Counted from the stretch's first letter, positions 35,264 to 48,136 are shown. The stretch: DNA of 64,000 nucleotides from Coriaria nepalensis (GCA_027186245.1 CP114488.1:10335501-10399500); one strand, 5' to 3'. Numbers and translations: made by a program. The notes: generated from the letters alone by a model not told the origin.

Positions 35264-38200
35264 TCAAGTGTGCAGGTAATCGCACGCAGCTCCCTTCTTG
35301 CAATGTCCGTTCTTATGGTAATTGCACACTCTTTGTCCTTTCAAAGGAGGCCTTGAAGAAGATCCTCCTCCTCCACCACCACCAAAAGATGACTGCCTGT
35401 TCCAAGGTTTACCCCCACCATAACCAGAATTTCCACCTTGAGAAGTTCTATCTACATTGTTGTTTTGTTCGCTTCCCCACATACCTGCCTGATTCCCAGT
35501 AGGAGGCGGGCCCCAACCGGAATTCGTATTTCCAGGTGGCAGTGCTTGAGCAGGAGGAGCAATCCAACCTTGATTCATATTAACAGGTGGAGCCAGCATT
35601 TGATTATGAGGGACCCATCCCGGAACGGAATTTGCAGGTGGAACCCAAATAGGATTTGCATTACCAGGTCCAGGGCTCTGTCCAGGAGCACCCCACCCTA
35701 GGTTGGCATTTCCAGGTACCTGTCCAGCCCAGCCCATGTTTGGATTTCCCGGGATTGGGCCCCAGTTTTGACTCTCTATCCCTGTTGGTCTAGGAGTAGC
35801 ACTTTGGTTATCCGGAGCGACCACACCCCAAGGAAGATTAGCTGAAGCTGAGGCCTGGACAACTGGCTGATTGGCAGGAACGGAAGGTCTCCAAGGATCA
35901 GCTTGAGGCAAACTGGAATAAACAGTTGTTGCAAAGTTCCCTGCAACAGTTCCAGAATTGTAAGATGGAGCGGAATTTTGGGTAGATAGTGGGTCCCCCC
36001 ACCGACTATGGGGAAGTTGTGAGGGCACATTAGAAGAGTTATTCTGCTCCACTCTTGGAGATTGTGCAGTTCCCCAGGATCTAGATGCATTTCCAGATGT
36101 TTGACCTGAAACGTTCATTTCTGGAGCTGAAACTGAACTAGACCCCCATCCTTGATTTGCAGTAGAGGGATTACGGTTACTTATAGATTGAACCAAGCTT
36201 TGGAGATTTGCACTAATGCTCTTTATATCAGCTGCTGGGTTCATTGATCCATCGGGCAAAAGAGGTGCAGCCACTATTGGTTGAGAGTGCATTTGAGGAG
36301 TGTCTGCCTTGGGGGTTGGACTCTCAGCTATAAATGCTGCATTATGTTGCAAACCCAAAACTGAGGTAGCTGGTTGAGCTGGACGGCCCATGGGCCTACT
36401 TGGGCTTGGAGTAGGTGAAGGGAGGTTTGTTGAGTCATTTCTACTATTGTAGTCTGTCGAGTACTTTGGAAAGTCAATTGAAGTAGCAGCCCTTCCAGCT
36501 GAGGAAGAAACTTCGTTCTGAGATCTCAAATTTCCTGCTGCAGATGTATCAGAAGAGCCTAGATTCTCATGTATAGTGGATGCTCTAGGATTCTGAACTT
36601 CTACACCGTGCTGTAATGCCATTCCATGAGGTTTCCCAGAAAACAAGGGGGAGAGGTGTGAATTGTTCCCCAATGAAGTCTCTTTCTGGAACTTTCCAGC
36701 CAAGGCATCATTCAGAAGTATGGAATCATCTGGCTCCTCAGCGGCTTTCCAGATTCTCAAGTCCGAAGGAAAGTAGCCATTGTTACTCCACTTTCGCAGT
36801 TGCACAATAGAGAATGGCCCCTGTATCTTCCCAGATGGATCCTTGTAGTGCCACATTTTCTCTGATTCATTGATTTTGGTAGCAGGTGGGACTGGAGTTT
36901 GTGATGTACCAGCAGAAGATAAACTAGACGCTACCGCAGGTTGAGTGTTTCTGACAACGGTTTCTGAGCTCAAAGAATGTTGTTGCTTTTCTAAACTCCT
37001 TGATTGCACGTCAATTTCTCTTCCTTGATCCCAGGCATTTTCATTTACTATTTCTCCAGAGCCTGTAGAATCGTCCACTTTGTTGTAGAACCCTTTGTTA
37101 GACAAGTTTCTGTTCAATTCCCGAGTTGGGGTGGAAAAGTTTCTCATCCCACTCCAGCTATTGCTCATTGCAGAGCCACCCACCCGAGGAGAAATGGGCT
37201 CCCTTGTTCTGTTTCCAAAGCCAGTGCCTCTTGGACGGATGAAGCTTTCTGCATGCAACCGAAATGTCAGACAAGATATGTGATAACTAGGAAATAGGTG
37301 ATGGATATCTAAGCATTTAGTTTACAAGGAAATGAAAGGAACCTTGTTTCTTTTCTTCTGTTTCTTCCTCTTCTTCCGACTCATGATTTGGATCCATCTT
37401 CGGATCAACATGAATTTCTGGAGTTTCCTCTAACCTACGCTGCCGTTCCTCGGGTGTCTTCAGAAGCTGCAACTTTTCTACACATTCTCTGAGCGTGGAT
37501 GAAAGTCAAGGATCTCAAAGATTAAGACCCAGGAAGTATAAAAACAGATATGACTCATCAATATTCGTGTTCAGCTTATAAGTCGCGTGCTAAAAAAATA
37601 AGATCCAACTCAAGAAATTATAACAGATAAATTTAACATGCCAAAGCCTAAACTCAGGATGATACATATACCAAAGTTTGTAAAGAAGTTTGAAAAAAAA
37701 AAAGGATATTCCTTCCTACGCCCTTTCTCACTAGCTCGATCACGAAGATGACTGAGGCGGACTATCTCTGTTTCCAGCCACTGAAATGGATAAAACAATC
37801 ACAATCAGAATATTAACTCAAGTCTGTAAGTAAAGGCATAATATGAACTCGGCCAGAGAAAAAAAGAAGGCATAATATGAACAACTGAAGGGGATTAAAA
37901 AATGATGAGAAGAATTTAAGTAACTGACACTGAGATTAACCAAAACTGTATAAATATGAATATTACTTCTCTTGGTAGTAAGGAATGCGTTTTCAAAAGA
38001 ATAGAGCCAGGATTAACTATGAAGTTAAATAGCAAGGTGAACCACCCAACTGCGGTACCAACTGGACCAAGAGATATCCAGGTCCAATTGATGATATCTT
38101 CAACCACTTGGAATAAAGCATATTACACACACAACCACTCAGGAAAAAAAAACAAAAAAAAAAAAAACTTACGTCTTTCACTCTTACTTCTTGCAGTGCC

Positions 38201-41200
38201 ATTGTTTTTTCATGAATGTCACCCTACAAAGGTAAATGAATTTCTCAAGAATGGAGACCAGTTACTATATTCCAGAAACAAAGATGGGAAGAAGGAATAC
38301 CACAGTGAGTCGGTTGAGCAGACCACATTTTATGCTCTGACGGAGACGCTTGCACTCATCCTGCCAAAATGGAAAAGAATAAAAAAAAGAGGTTCATGCC
38401 TAAAACTAAACCGCATTATAGTGTTGCAGGATTTTCACCTAGCAAGGTTTTCAATTAAAGCAGTAACCTACCAAGCCAGAAGTCATTGAATGTCAACACA
38501 ACAATTTTATCAATTTCACACGTGGTCTATAATAACCATATGACAGGTACTATGAGTAGAAATTGAGATTATCAATAAGGTATCCCCTATCCAAGTCCGA
38601 CTATTTACACAAATATTTAACATACATCGCTGTTGGAGCAAAGAAAGCCAACAATCTAGGAAAGTTACATGCGTAAAGTTCTTGTGTTTAACTACCTCGG
38701 TAAACTCTTGGTTTGAAATAATATCTGCTGATATGATCTCTGTCTTGTTTAGATTCAGTATCTCCAGCATAGTATCTGTTATCTTTTTACCAACTTTATA
38801 AGGCTCTCCAGCTTTGCATGTACCTGAATAAAATCATTCACCAGCTTAAAAAATTTGGAAGGGAAAAAATTCAATTTAAGCAACCATACCATATATGGTA
38901 TGAGAGTATTTTTAAAGAATTTACCTACAACCTGGACCAGCCTATACAAATCTTGCTTTTGTGCACTACCTGATATCCTTATCCTCACAAAAGAACCAGC
39001 AACCTTATCATGAAACTTTACCATATCGTCCAGAAGATCCTCCACCAAACTACGCTTTAAATAGATCAAACTAATGTTGTGTTTATCAATGGCAGCATAA
39101 TCCTCGAGATTAGAGGACGGCCCTCGCCCATCACTCCTCTTACGTGCTTTACGTTTCCTGTCTTTCCCAGCCTTCACATCAGCCTCTAATTGACTAGCTT
39201 CAGTGTCAACAACACTGCCTTGAAAATCATCCACCTGGGAATCCTCTTTTATAAGAAAGTGGGACTCGAGAAGCTTTAACATTTCAAAATGCCCCACACG
39301 TGGCTTCCCAAACAAATTTTCAAACCTTGAATCACATATTATTTGACTTTTCCGGCGAGGATCACGCAGCTTATTTCTTTTTATGTATTCTAGCAAAAGC
39401 GCCTGCACGTCAAACTGAGACAAAACAGATTTGTCCCCATTTCTCATATGCATAACAAACTCCAAAAGCTCTCTTGATGCCCACTCAACGCTTCCAGTTG
39501 TGGATTGCCCCTGTGAACCAGTTAGTCTCGACCTTTTAGGTGGTTCCTTTTCCTTTGCATGGGACTTCAATCTTTTCTTGGTTTTCCTTTTCTTAGAGCT
39601 ACTAAGTTCTAGATTTTCAGGACTGTCTGAATTTGAGCCACCATCAGCATTAGCATCATAAAGTTCATCAGCAGATTCTAGTTTACCTACAGATGTATCA
39701 CTTCCCTTCCAAGGATTTTTGGCCCGAGTAAGTTCATCAAAAGTTATAGAATGCCTGCCTTTTAGGTCGGTCCAATAATCCTTGAAAAGATACTCCCAGC
39801 TACTTTTGTCATCAAAATCAACTTGAGCCTGCATATAAGAAGAGGTGGATACCCAGAATGAACGACTAGATTCTGATGCAGAATTGCAAAGATGAAAGGA
39901 GAGGGTCATGGATAGGTACACATAAAAATCCAACAAATAGAGTTGAGAAATGAAGGTTCCTTAAAGCAAAAACTAGATTGCAGTTTCTTAAAAAGTAGAA
40001 TAAACAAATAATAGACCAACTCAAATAAAGAAAAGGATTTTTTTTCCCTCTCTTTTGAAAGAAATGAAAGCTAAAACATACCACTTCTGCATTCTCCTGC
40101 CCCTTCTGTTCGATCAACATGACAGTTTTCATGCACGTCTCGCAGAAACCTTTGTTTCCTCTAACACACAAGAATACTGCATCTTTAGTGCAGCTCTTGC
40201 ACAAGGAAAACGTACATGTAAAACACATATAGTACGCAGTCTTCTCACATTTGCTACAGAGGTGCCAGCCTGCAATCATGGGGAAAATAATGCTTGAATT
40301 AGCTACTAACAGAGAATACAAATATTTTTATTGAGTACAAGTCTGACATAGAAATTAAAGAAAAAAACATAGTTAGAATATGATGCTTGGAAGGAAAAAG
40401 GTCTTGTAGGAATCTGTGAAATGAGAGATAACTAAAGTAATCATGCAGGAAACCCGAGAATAGCCAGATCAGAGGAACATTATGCATGATCTGTAGTATG
40501 ACAACAATGATGCATAGCATAAATTCAGCAAAGATCGGGGAGAATCCCATTTTAGGTCAACAATATGCGTGAAACTTCTGGTTTAATCATCAACATGATG
40601 AACCAAATGATAGATGTTGTCCAAACAACCCACCAACGTTTAGGTGCAACTTATAACTTTTGTTTTATTACAAAAAACATTTATTAAAAGCAAGACATCA
40701 ACTTCGACCTCGATGTACATCTTCTCATTGCTCCATCTCACATTCGGAATATATACAGGTTCACCTTAAGTTTGTGTTTCAATCTTGCACTTCTCTCCTC
40801 TACCCCCCTATACCCCAAAACATAGTTCCCTCAACATGTCCACCAAGAGGAGAGAGAGGGGCTGGGGGAAACAGCAGTGCTGGAACATATATCTTTTGGT
40901 CATTAAATTGTTGCACAGCTAAACCCAAGTTCTATGGATCATCACTTACTCCATGTAGAAAAAGATGGAACCAAGACTATCTCCCACTTATTAACTACCT
41001 TTATTAAGGCTAAAGATTATCAAATAAGTTTCTTTGTGAAAGGCTGACAGAAGGTATCCTCCCCTTGTACAATCATTGACAGTGGTGCAAAGTCAAGTTC
41101 ATGGCTCTAAAATATATTGCATGGGGAAAATAGTTTCATACAACTGCACAGGAGAATAGTATGTCTGAATTGATCTTTTCAATTCTTCCAACTTTCAATC

Positions 41201-43751
41201 AACTTGTAATACAAAGAGGCTACCTATAATATCTCACAAATCTAGAAAAAGAAGAAGAGCTTCACTGATGACAGTTGTGGGTATTATCCATAACCTCGTA
41301 ATAACTTAATTCTGACCACATGACACCTTAATTCCAAATTGTTTGATTTCCTTTCTTACATTCATTCTTGTCTAAATATACTCTCTGTCCAACTCTCGTC
41401 AATCAAATCTTCTATAGTTAATCAATTCACAGGGCATGTTTCCTCCTTTTTTCTGTCTTGCAGATCTCCAGTCTTGCATGTGGCATTACAAACACATAAT
41501 ATCCCTAGGTTAACCATCGATGAAGACTTTGTACAAATCATGGTTCCTATTCATTGGAGAGATGATTAAACTTTCACAAAGACGCTTATAAACCAACTTG
41601 ATGAGCTTGGAAAACTTATAGCACAGTGGGCCAATAATCGAAACTGAACTTTGAATCCATCCATAAGAATCTGCTCCTGCAAGTCCTCTGTTGAGGCATT
41701 GACCCTTTTACAAAAAGAAAAGAGAAGTAACAGCTTTATTAATATAATTATAGAAGGAAAAGCTCGATGAACACCAAAATGCACGGGAGCTAAAACGTTT
41801 GAACCCTTCATAATGATACTCAGCAACTATCTACAGAACAAGGTTGGTCAGCAACACAAAATGAGTGGGATTGCAAAGTAGCCTTTTCTATTAGTATAAA
41901 ACGACCTATTGCCTTCTTGCTACTACACGTAGCGATCCTAACAGTAATGCACATTCTAGTTACAATAACGGCATCATATCATCAACAACCAAAGTGAAAA
42001 TATCTACATAACAAACATTAAAGTTTTTCAAGGAAGAAAAATAACTTGGTAATGCCAAAGAAGGTTTAAAGGGCAAAAAAAGCATCTTACCACAATTCCA
42101 TCGACCCTTGGCTTTGAAAAAAGCATCATCCCTATTGACACAAGAAGGATGATAAGCCTTAGGGCAGCCCCTGAAACCCCAAAAGACAATCTCAATCAGC
42201 TGGTTATATATAACCCTCAGAAAAAGTACCCAGTAATTAGCATAGCTTTTATGTGTAAAGTGATCGGTGATAACCTAACCTGCGGTCACAGAGCACTAGT
42301 TCACCACCATCAAAGCAAATGAAGCAAACATCCTCTTCCATTTTTTTCTTTGATGGCACTTTTTCCAGAGACTTCGAATTCTTTCCTCGCTTCTTTTTAC
42401 TTCCATTGTTGGTACTTGCTTCCTCAACCACTTCCACCTCCTCTGCCCCATCTCCTGCTTCTATCTCCTCAGCCTCATCAACTGCTTCCATCTCCTCCGC
42501 CTCATCTACTGCTTCCATCTCCTCTGTCTCTGTTGTCTCCCCAACCATATTAGCTTTGTCAGCTTCCATCTCCTCCACCTCCATTATCCCATCCACGTCA
42601 TTGTGCATCTTCTCTGTCTCTGTAGTCTCATCAGCCATTTTAGTCATCTCCTTTGCGTCTGAATTATCATCTTCAGCATCATCATCTGGCTTAGGTGTTA
42701 AGTCTTCCCCAAAATCCATTTCCTCTGTCTGTGCAGTCTCGTCTTTCACGATCACAACTTCAATAGTCTTTTCAGGCCCATTAGGCAGCTTCGCCACTTC
42801 CTCCTCTTTAACACTCTCATCTGCAGAATCAGCTCCAATCACCTCTTCCTTCTCCTTCTCTGCCAATTGCTGTAGTACGACTGAATCCTTCTCCATAAAA
42901 AAGTTGGATTGCTCTGCAACATCTATATTCTCGGCCACTTCAGGCATGTGACCTTTCTCATCCGCATCAGGGAGGCCCAATACCGCATCCTTATCCTGCA
43001 CACCATCATCCGTATCCTGTTTAATATCCTCCACTTCATGAGCCACACCTATCCCCTCAGCCCATTCCTTCTCTGCATCACCCATCAAATATGACCCCCC
43101 TTCAATTTCCTCTTTCTCTGGGCTTTCAGCGACAAAAGTCTCAGCAGTCGAGCCCGCTGCAACAACTTGCTCTACCTCCTCCACTGAGCCAGCCACGACA
43201 ATCTGCTCTGCCTCCTTCCCCTCTGCCAAGTCAGCCACAACCTTTTCCTCCATCACCATATTCACCATCCCATCAGCTGTAGCATTTTGCTCCCCCACCA
43301 AGTCAGCCCCGACCTTCTCCTCTATCAAATCAGCTACGATATGTTGCTTACCAGCCATATCATCCAAGGCCTTCTCCTCTACCACAGTATCCTCCACCAC
43401 ATCAGCTACAACGTTTTGCTCTCCTGCCATGTCATCCGCGGCTTTTTCCTCCACCACTGCATCCTCAATCGCAAAAGCTACAACGTTTTCCTCCCCGGCG
43501 AAGTCAACCACAGGCTTCTCCTCCACTACCGTATCCTCCATCACATCAGCTAATACTTTTTGCTCCGTCGCCAAGTCATCCACAACCTTCTCCTCCAGCA
43601 CCGTATCTTCCATCACAACAGCTTCCCCCCCCTCAAGTTCGTATTTCTGTTCGGTGCTCTCAAGCTTAACATGGGAGTCACAAGCAGAGGCGTCCACAAC
43701 TTGATGAGAAGGTCTATCGATGTTCAAATTCTCATCTTCTTCCGCTTCCAT
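35264..43751 (-). CDS. NERD: NERD-like protein (PHD, SWIB, Plus3, GYF and CCCH domains)
   Basis: Ten exons join to 5091 nt, 1696 aa: 43751-42280, 42170-42091, 40269-40082, 39828-38925, 38823-38696, 38360-38301, 38222-38172, 37780-37710, 37494-37343 and 37248-35264. Order of parts: an acidic N-terminus with 24-aa repeats (about residues 46-188); a PHD-type finger from about 475 (VCFICFDGGELVLCD...HPSC, then CSKCEKTAYYMCFTC); a nuclear basic region (SKKRKTKKRLKSHAKEKEPP); a SWIB domain (LLEFVMHMRNGDKSVLSQFD); a Plus3 domain (VRIRISGSAQKQDLYRLVQV, VGTCKAGEPYKVGKKITD); a GYF domain (MWHYKDPSGKIQGPFSIVQL); a Gly/Trp-rich tail; and a final CCCH finger (CNYHKNGHCKKGAACDYLH). Arabidopsis NERD links histone binding and AGO2 to RNA-directed DNA methylation. 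Exon 8 ends at a U12-type AT-AC intron. The intron between exons 2 and 3 is about 1.8 kb. Confidence 0.95.
37495..37709 (-). other. U12-type AT-AC intron in NERD
   Basis: On the minus strand, exon 8 ends AAGGA and the intron begins ATATCCTTTT, the textbook U12 donor. It ends CCTTGACTTTCATCCAC just before exon 9 (GCTCAGAGAATG). CCTTGAC (37505-37511) matches the U12 branch site, with the branch A about 11 nt from the AC end. Joining here gives KGRRKE-LRECVEKLQLLK in frame. No GT-AG pair in the area keeps the frame with these residues. Confidence 0.9.
42430..42540 (-). repeat. 24-bp coding repeat (EEMEAVDEA) in NERD
   Basis: Four near-identical 24-bp units encode EEMEAVDEA, EEMEAVDEA, EEIEAGDGA and EEVEVVEEA, just before the Lys-rich stretch that leads into the PHD finger. 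Coding slippage is likely. Confidence 0.85.
43188..43616 (-). repeat. 72-bp coding repeat in the NERD N-terminus
   Basis: Encodes about five and a half imperfect copies of a 24-residue unit of the form VxEDTVVEEKxxDDxAGEQNVVAD (residues about 46-188). Copies 1-4 are full length; the fifth has lost five residues and the sixth is degenerate. The unit is strongly acidic. Confidence 0.9.
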
Positions 43752-44552
43752 TGAGAGGATGAGATTCGAAATGGAAAACCCTAAAAGTAAAAAATTCTAG
43801 GGTTTTATGCAGCAGTTCTCCCCTGAATTACTGTTTTTTATCTTTCTCGTTACTATTGATGAATCAATTGCTGGAGAGAGAGCGAGGAAGCAGCGTCAGC
43901 GCCCGGGGATTTTATATATGTTGGCTTCGACGTCGTGTGTAAATGCTGAAAATGTGACGCGACGCGACGCGACACTATCATCCAATATTACTGTTCCGCT
44001 AACCGCTAACGACAGGTATTCTTTTGGGCTTAGTGTTGCATGGGCTTGGACTGATTATTTTGGGCTTCGAGTTAGCATAGCCAGATCATGTAATAGCTTT
44101 TTCAAATCTTCGTTAGGACAAGGAGGCGCTCATATGGTGTGATGAGCAAGCCCGCGTTTTCTTTTGGGCCGTAAATGTGTCCGCTTTTTGTTTGGGCCAG
44201 TGAGCCCATGTTTAGTGGTCCAAATAGCCCGCGTTTCATTGTTCTTCGCATAAATTGTTACCATCGATCATACTGTTTATTTTCTTAGTAATTTTCTTAT
44301 CAAGTCATAGCACAAAACGAACTTACAAACTTATCAATAACAAGTCTATTATTCCAAAATAAGCACAACCGATAACTGTCTTAAATTACAGGGGAAAAAA
44401 AAAATTCCACAACATGAGCTACCAAATATGTAAATGTCTCAAATGATCTCACAGTCTAGAGTTCATACTATAACCGACCTAGAAAACCAAACCAAGCAGT
44501 GAAAAACACGGTAAGCAAAACAGATCGACGCTAATCCGTCCTCAATCATCCA
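43752..44552. other. NERD promoter and zinc-knuckle 3' region
   Basis: I see no separate gene. Near 43961-43972 the short unit GACGC repeats (GACGCGACGCGACGC). The right half is the probable 3' UTR of the zinc-knuckle gene. Confidence 0.5.
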
Positions 44553-46265
44553 TCAGTACCTCCTGGAATAACGATCCATAAACCTACCAGAAGGGCACTC
44601 GTATGCCATGTGTCCTCTTCCTCCACAGTTATGACAGATCATCATGGGGCCCATGCAATCCCTACTCATATGACCCAGCTGCTGGCAGTTCCGACACATC
44701 ACATCTCTGTAACTTCCACCACGAAAGCCACCGCCACCTCCTCCTCCTCCATGGAGGCCACCACGGTCTCCAAAGCTGTTGGATTTTGGACATTGTCTGG
44801 CCACATGGCCGGACACATTGCATGAATTGCAGATGGGTTCATTCGGACAATCCCGAGCCAGGTGACCCGTCATCCGACAATTGTTGCAAGCCTTCTCATT
44901 GGTACAGTCAGCTGCAATATGACCTTGTTTATAGCAGTTGTTGCACAACCTTAAGTCTCCAGGAGGCATAGGTGGGGCCGTGCAATCTTTCGCACGATGG
45001 CCAGCCTTTCCACAGGTGTGGCAGATGCCCTCGTTTGGACAGCCGTTGGCCATGTGACCAGGTTCTCGACAGTTCCAGCATAGGGACTTTGTTGAGCACT
45101 CTGAAGCTAAGTGCCTGGACAAGTAAGCAATGTGTAAGGACAAAGTAAACTCATTCATGTTTCTAAACAGAAATATAAGAGGACTATGTCATAGGTGCAA
45201 CAGGTGTAGCACCTAAACTGAATCAGAAAGTGAAAAGAAGCTGTATTTCACGGCATGTTTGCAATTAGAAGTAATGATCTCGGTTCCTTACCCAGGGAGA
45301 CCACAATTGTGACAAATTGCCACATTAGGACATTCTCTGGCAAAATGCCCTGGCCGCTTGCAATTCTTGCACAGGTTGTCACGGCTGGAATAAAAATTGG
45401 AGTTAATTAACATTTTTAATCAATAGATACCATTTATAATATGTCACCTTATTATCCCCTGCTTCTAAAGAACAGAGGAAGAAAAAAGTACAGACTCACA
45501 CTTAACAAAACAAATGGGGGAGAGGGAGTTCACGCTTTTAGAATATCAGAAAGTCAATTAACAAAGAGAGAGCGGTCAGAACACAAGTCACACTTGCTCA
45601 TTTTCCTCTACTAGAAGAACATAACTAGACTAAATAATGTCTTTCACCTTATCATTACACTTCCCAGCTTCCAGCCTCCAAGGGAAGCCAAATCCAAGAA
45701 CCAAAAAATTGCTTTTAAAAACCAGTTCTATTAGGGAAAGGAATCACATGAGAAATCATGAATATTTACATCCAAAGCATTTGAAATTAAAACTCTATAC
45801 ATTCAATCTCACATAACTACATAGAGAAGATATCAAACAAAAAAAAACTTTCTCAATGTGGAGGATAACATGCAGTGAAGGGAGACTCAAGCAAATTCCA
45901 GAAGCCAACACCCAAGGTTAGTAAGGCAGACTCAAGTAAATTCTAAAGTTCCCAATATTAATCAGCTTGGGATAAAAGAATAATGAACCGGCAGCAAAAT
46001 ACCAAAATACACCTACACAGCCTTAATAGATATATTTAAAGAGTAAAATTCCAAGACTCTGTATAAAGAACATCCGCTTATATTTGAGAAGCAAAATTCC
46101 AAGACTATACATGTATTTTCTTCTCCAGCCCTCAAATCATGCAGACCCGACAAACAATAAATAAAAGTTTGAAAACTTTCAAAACCTGAAACCCCGACGT
46201 GATTCCCTCCTGTAAGGTGCATCCCGGTATGATGTTCGTTCAGATCGGATCTTATGATCTAATGG

Positions 46266-46306
<41 letters not shown>

Positions 46307-46328
46307 GACTTCTGCTGACTGAACTCAT
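44553..46328 (-). CDS. Nine-zinc-knuckle CCHC protein with RS-rich head
   Basis: Exons 46328-46186, 45384-45292 and 45114-44553 join to 798 nt, 265 aa. The head is an Arg-Ser repeat (MSSVSRSRSRSRSRSRSRSR) followed by SPLDHKIRSERTSYRDAPYR. Nine CCHC knuckles (C-x2-C-x4-H-x4-C) follow: CKNCKRPGHFAREC, CHNCGLPGHLASEC, CWNCREPGHMANGC, CHTCGKAGHRAKDC, CNNCYKQGHIAADC, CNNCRMTGHLARDC, CNSCNVSGHVARQC, CRNCQQLGHMSRDC and CHNCGGRGHMAYEC. A glycine-rich hinge (HGGGGGGGGFRGG) separates knuckles 7 and 8. The family (At1g75560-like; CNBP/HEXBP relatives in animals and protists) binds single-stranded nucleic acid. Its exact role in plants is not known to me. The RS head is encoded by a CTCCTG (plus strand) hexamer repeat. 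A leader intron of about 0.9 kb is likely, because a probable first exon lies near 47250-47400. Confidence 0.93.
46266..46306 (-). repeat. Hexanucleotide coding repeat for the RS head
   Basis: Six or seven copies of CTCCTG on the plus strand, read on the minus strand as alternating AGC and AGG codons (Ser-Arg). Length changes here would alter the RS head without breaking the frame. Confidence 0.9.
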
Positions 46329-48136
46329 TTCAAACTTATCCCAAAACAGCCACCACCACTGTCACGCAGAAACAACACCACACCACCACCACACTACCAA
46401 AACCGCAAAGATGCTGTCTCCTCCCTGTCCACATCACAACCACACACCCAAGATCATATCCATGAGTCCAAACCAATCCCTTACTCCCCCCCCCCCCCCC
46501 TCTTCTCTCCAAATAGAAAACACCAAACCCCCAAACCCCAAGAGCAAAGACATTTAAAATTTTCAAATAACACTTCCATCTCTCACAACATTCAACACAG
46601 CCACTTCCCTCATCACCTGGATATACATATACCACACCAAACTACCACATCCTTTGTAAGAAATTGAAGTGTTCCTTGCAAACAGTCACACTCAGGAGAT
46701 ATGCATATTCCGGAAACACAGTCAACATCTTCGTGATATTTTATTCCAGAATAGTCGCCCAAGAATAGAGGGAGAGAGAGAAAAGGAGATACGCCAAGAG
46801 AATAAAGCAAGTCTCGAACTCGGAAGATAGGAGAAACGTTTACAGTATTATCTACATGAATTTAAGATTCAATCATTGTAAAATGCAACAATACAACCTA
46901 TCTAACATATATCTTCTTCTAATTCTTTTTATTGCAGAATCTACTTAGGGTCCTAAATACTCCAAACACTTGTTATAGGAGGTAGGAAAACAATCCCCAC
47001 AGAAACATAAGGATGAAAAACAATTACTGTTTAATCGTAGATCCTTCATTCCGAATGCCCAAATTAGCAAGGTCAACCCTACAAATTCTAACCTCTGACC
47101 GGTTCAACAACATTCACCCTAGAAATTCACGAAACCCTGATATACAACACGGATAAGAAACCGATCTTCTAATGATCAAACAAAGTTAACGATTAGCTCC
47201 AACCATAAGAATTACATCTGAAATATGAATAAGCAGTGAAAGGACGAACCTGATGATCGCCTGCTAGTATGCAGACTAAAATCGCTAACGCCAGAGCAAG
47301 GGATAAACAAATTAACGAACCAGACTGGTATACAACGAAGAATCGTAAGGGGGAAGAAGACTAGCTGCCCGAGCACCGCGATTTGTTGGGCTGTAAGAAG
47401 CTGGAAGTCGATCTGGGCCTGGATTTTAAACTTGTTTTCAAGCATTAGCCCATTCTTTTGAGCGCCACTGTAATGGACACCTTGTCGGCCCAATCCACGC
47501 CAATTTTCTTTCGCTCTTTTCTCCTTATTGGGCCGACTACAGTGAGTGGGTCCATACAGTTTAACAAATTCAATTTAATATAAAAATAAATATATAGCGG
47601 ATAAGGTTCGAGCCTCAAGGTTGGGTATATGATAATAAAAAGGGGATTTTTTTTTTTTTTTTCACTTCACCAGCAACAACTTCAACGGTTCTACCCAAGA
47701 TTCGTTATTGGGCCAATAAACTGGCTGCTTTAAAAATGTTCCTTCAATCCAGTGACGTATTTGATACCTGATAGTTTGTGCCGTTGGGCCCAACCTGAAT
47801 ACTGCCAGTCTTTTCCTATTATATTCTGTTTGGTCAATAAATTAATAAAATAAAGAGAAATTTTTGTCTCATAATAATATATTAATTTTATATTATTATA
47901 TATATTATATAAATATAATATATTTCATAGTGATTTCATATTAAAGGGCCGTGATTCTAACCAAGAACGCTTGGTTCCAAAAATTCTTGCCCGTGACCTG
48001 AAGGCACAAACACCTACTTCTTGTGGATTCCTTTAACGAGAGGATAGAGAGTATTATGCCCAAAAAAAAAAAAAAAATGTATGGAATGTAGCACCAATCC
48101 CACTTGCCCATCAGGCTGTAGTAAAAGAGAAATTTA
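46329..48136. other. Zinc-knuckle leader or intron and spacer
   Basis: No other gene is seen. It contains a C homopolymer of about 15 bases at 46485-46500, probably intronic, and, around 47250-47400, the likely first noncoding exon and promoter of the minus-strand gene. Beyond that is AT-rich spacer. Confidence 0.5.

Noticed and set aside
42319..42951. Long plus-strand open frame of 210 codons rich in Ser and Ala
   Set aside because: It is the antisense of the acidic repeat region of NERD; Glu/Asp codons read backwards give Ser/Leu/Phe-rich frames. No family signal.
43807..44142. Plus-strand frame of 111 codons divergent from NERD
   Set aside because: Starts within the probable NERD leader, has no domain, and contains a low-complexity GACGC repeat.
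46336..46635. Minus-strand frame rich in Gly, Val and Trp
   Set aside because: Lies in the leader or intron of the zinc-knuckle gene, beside C homopolymers and CCA repeats; composition explains it.
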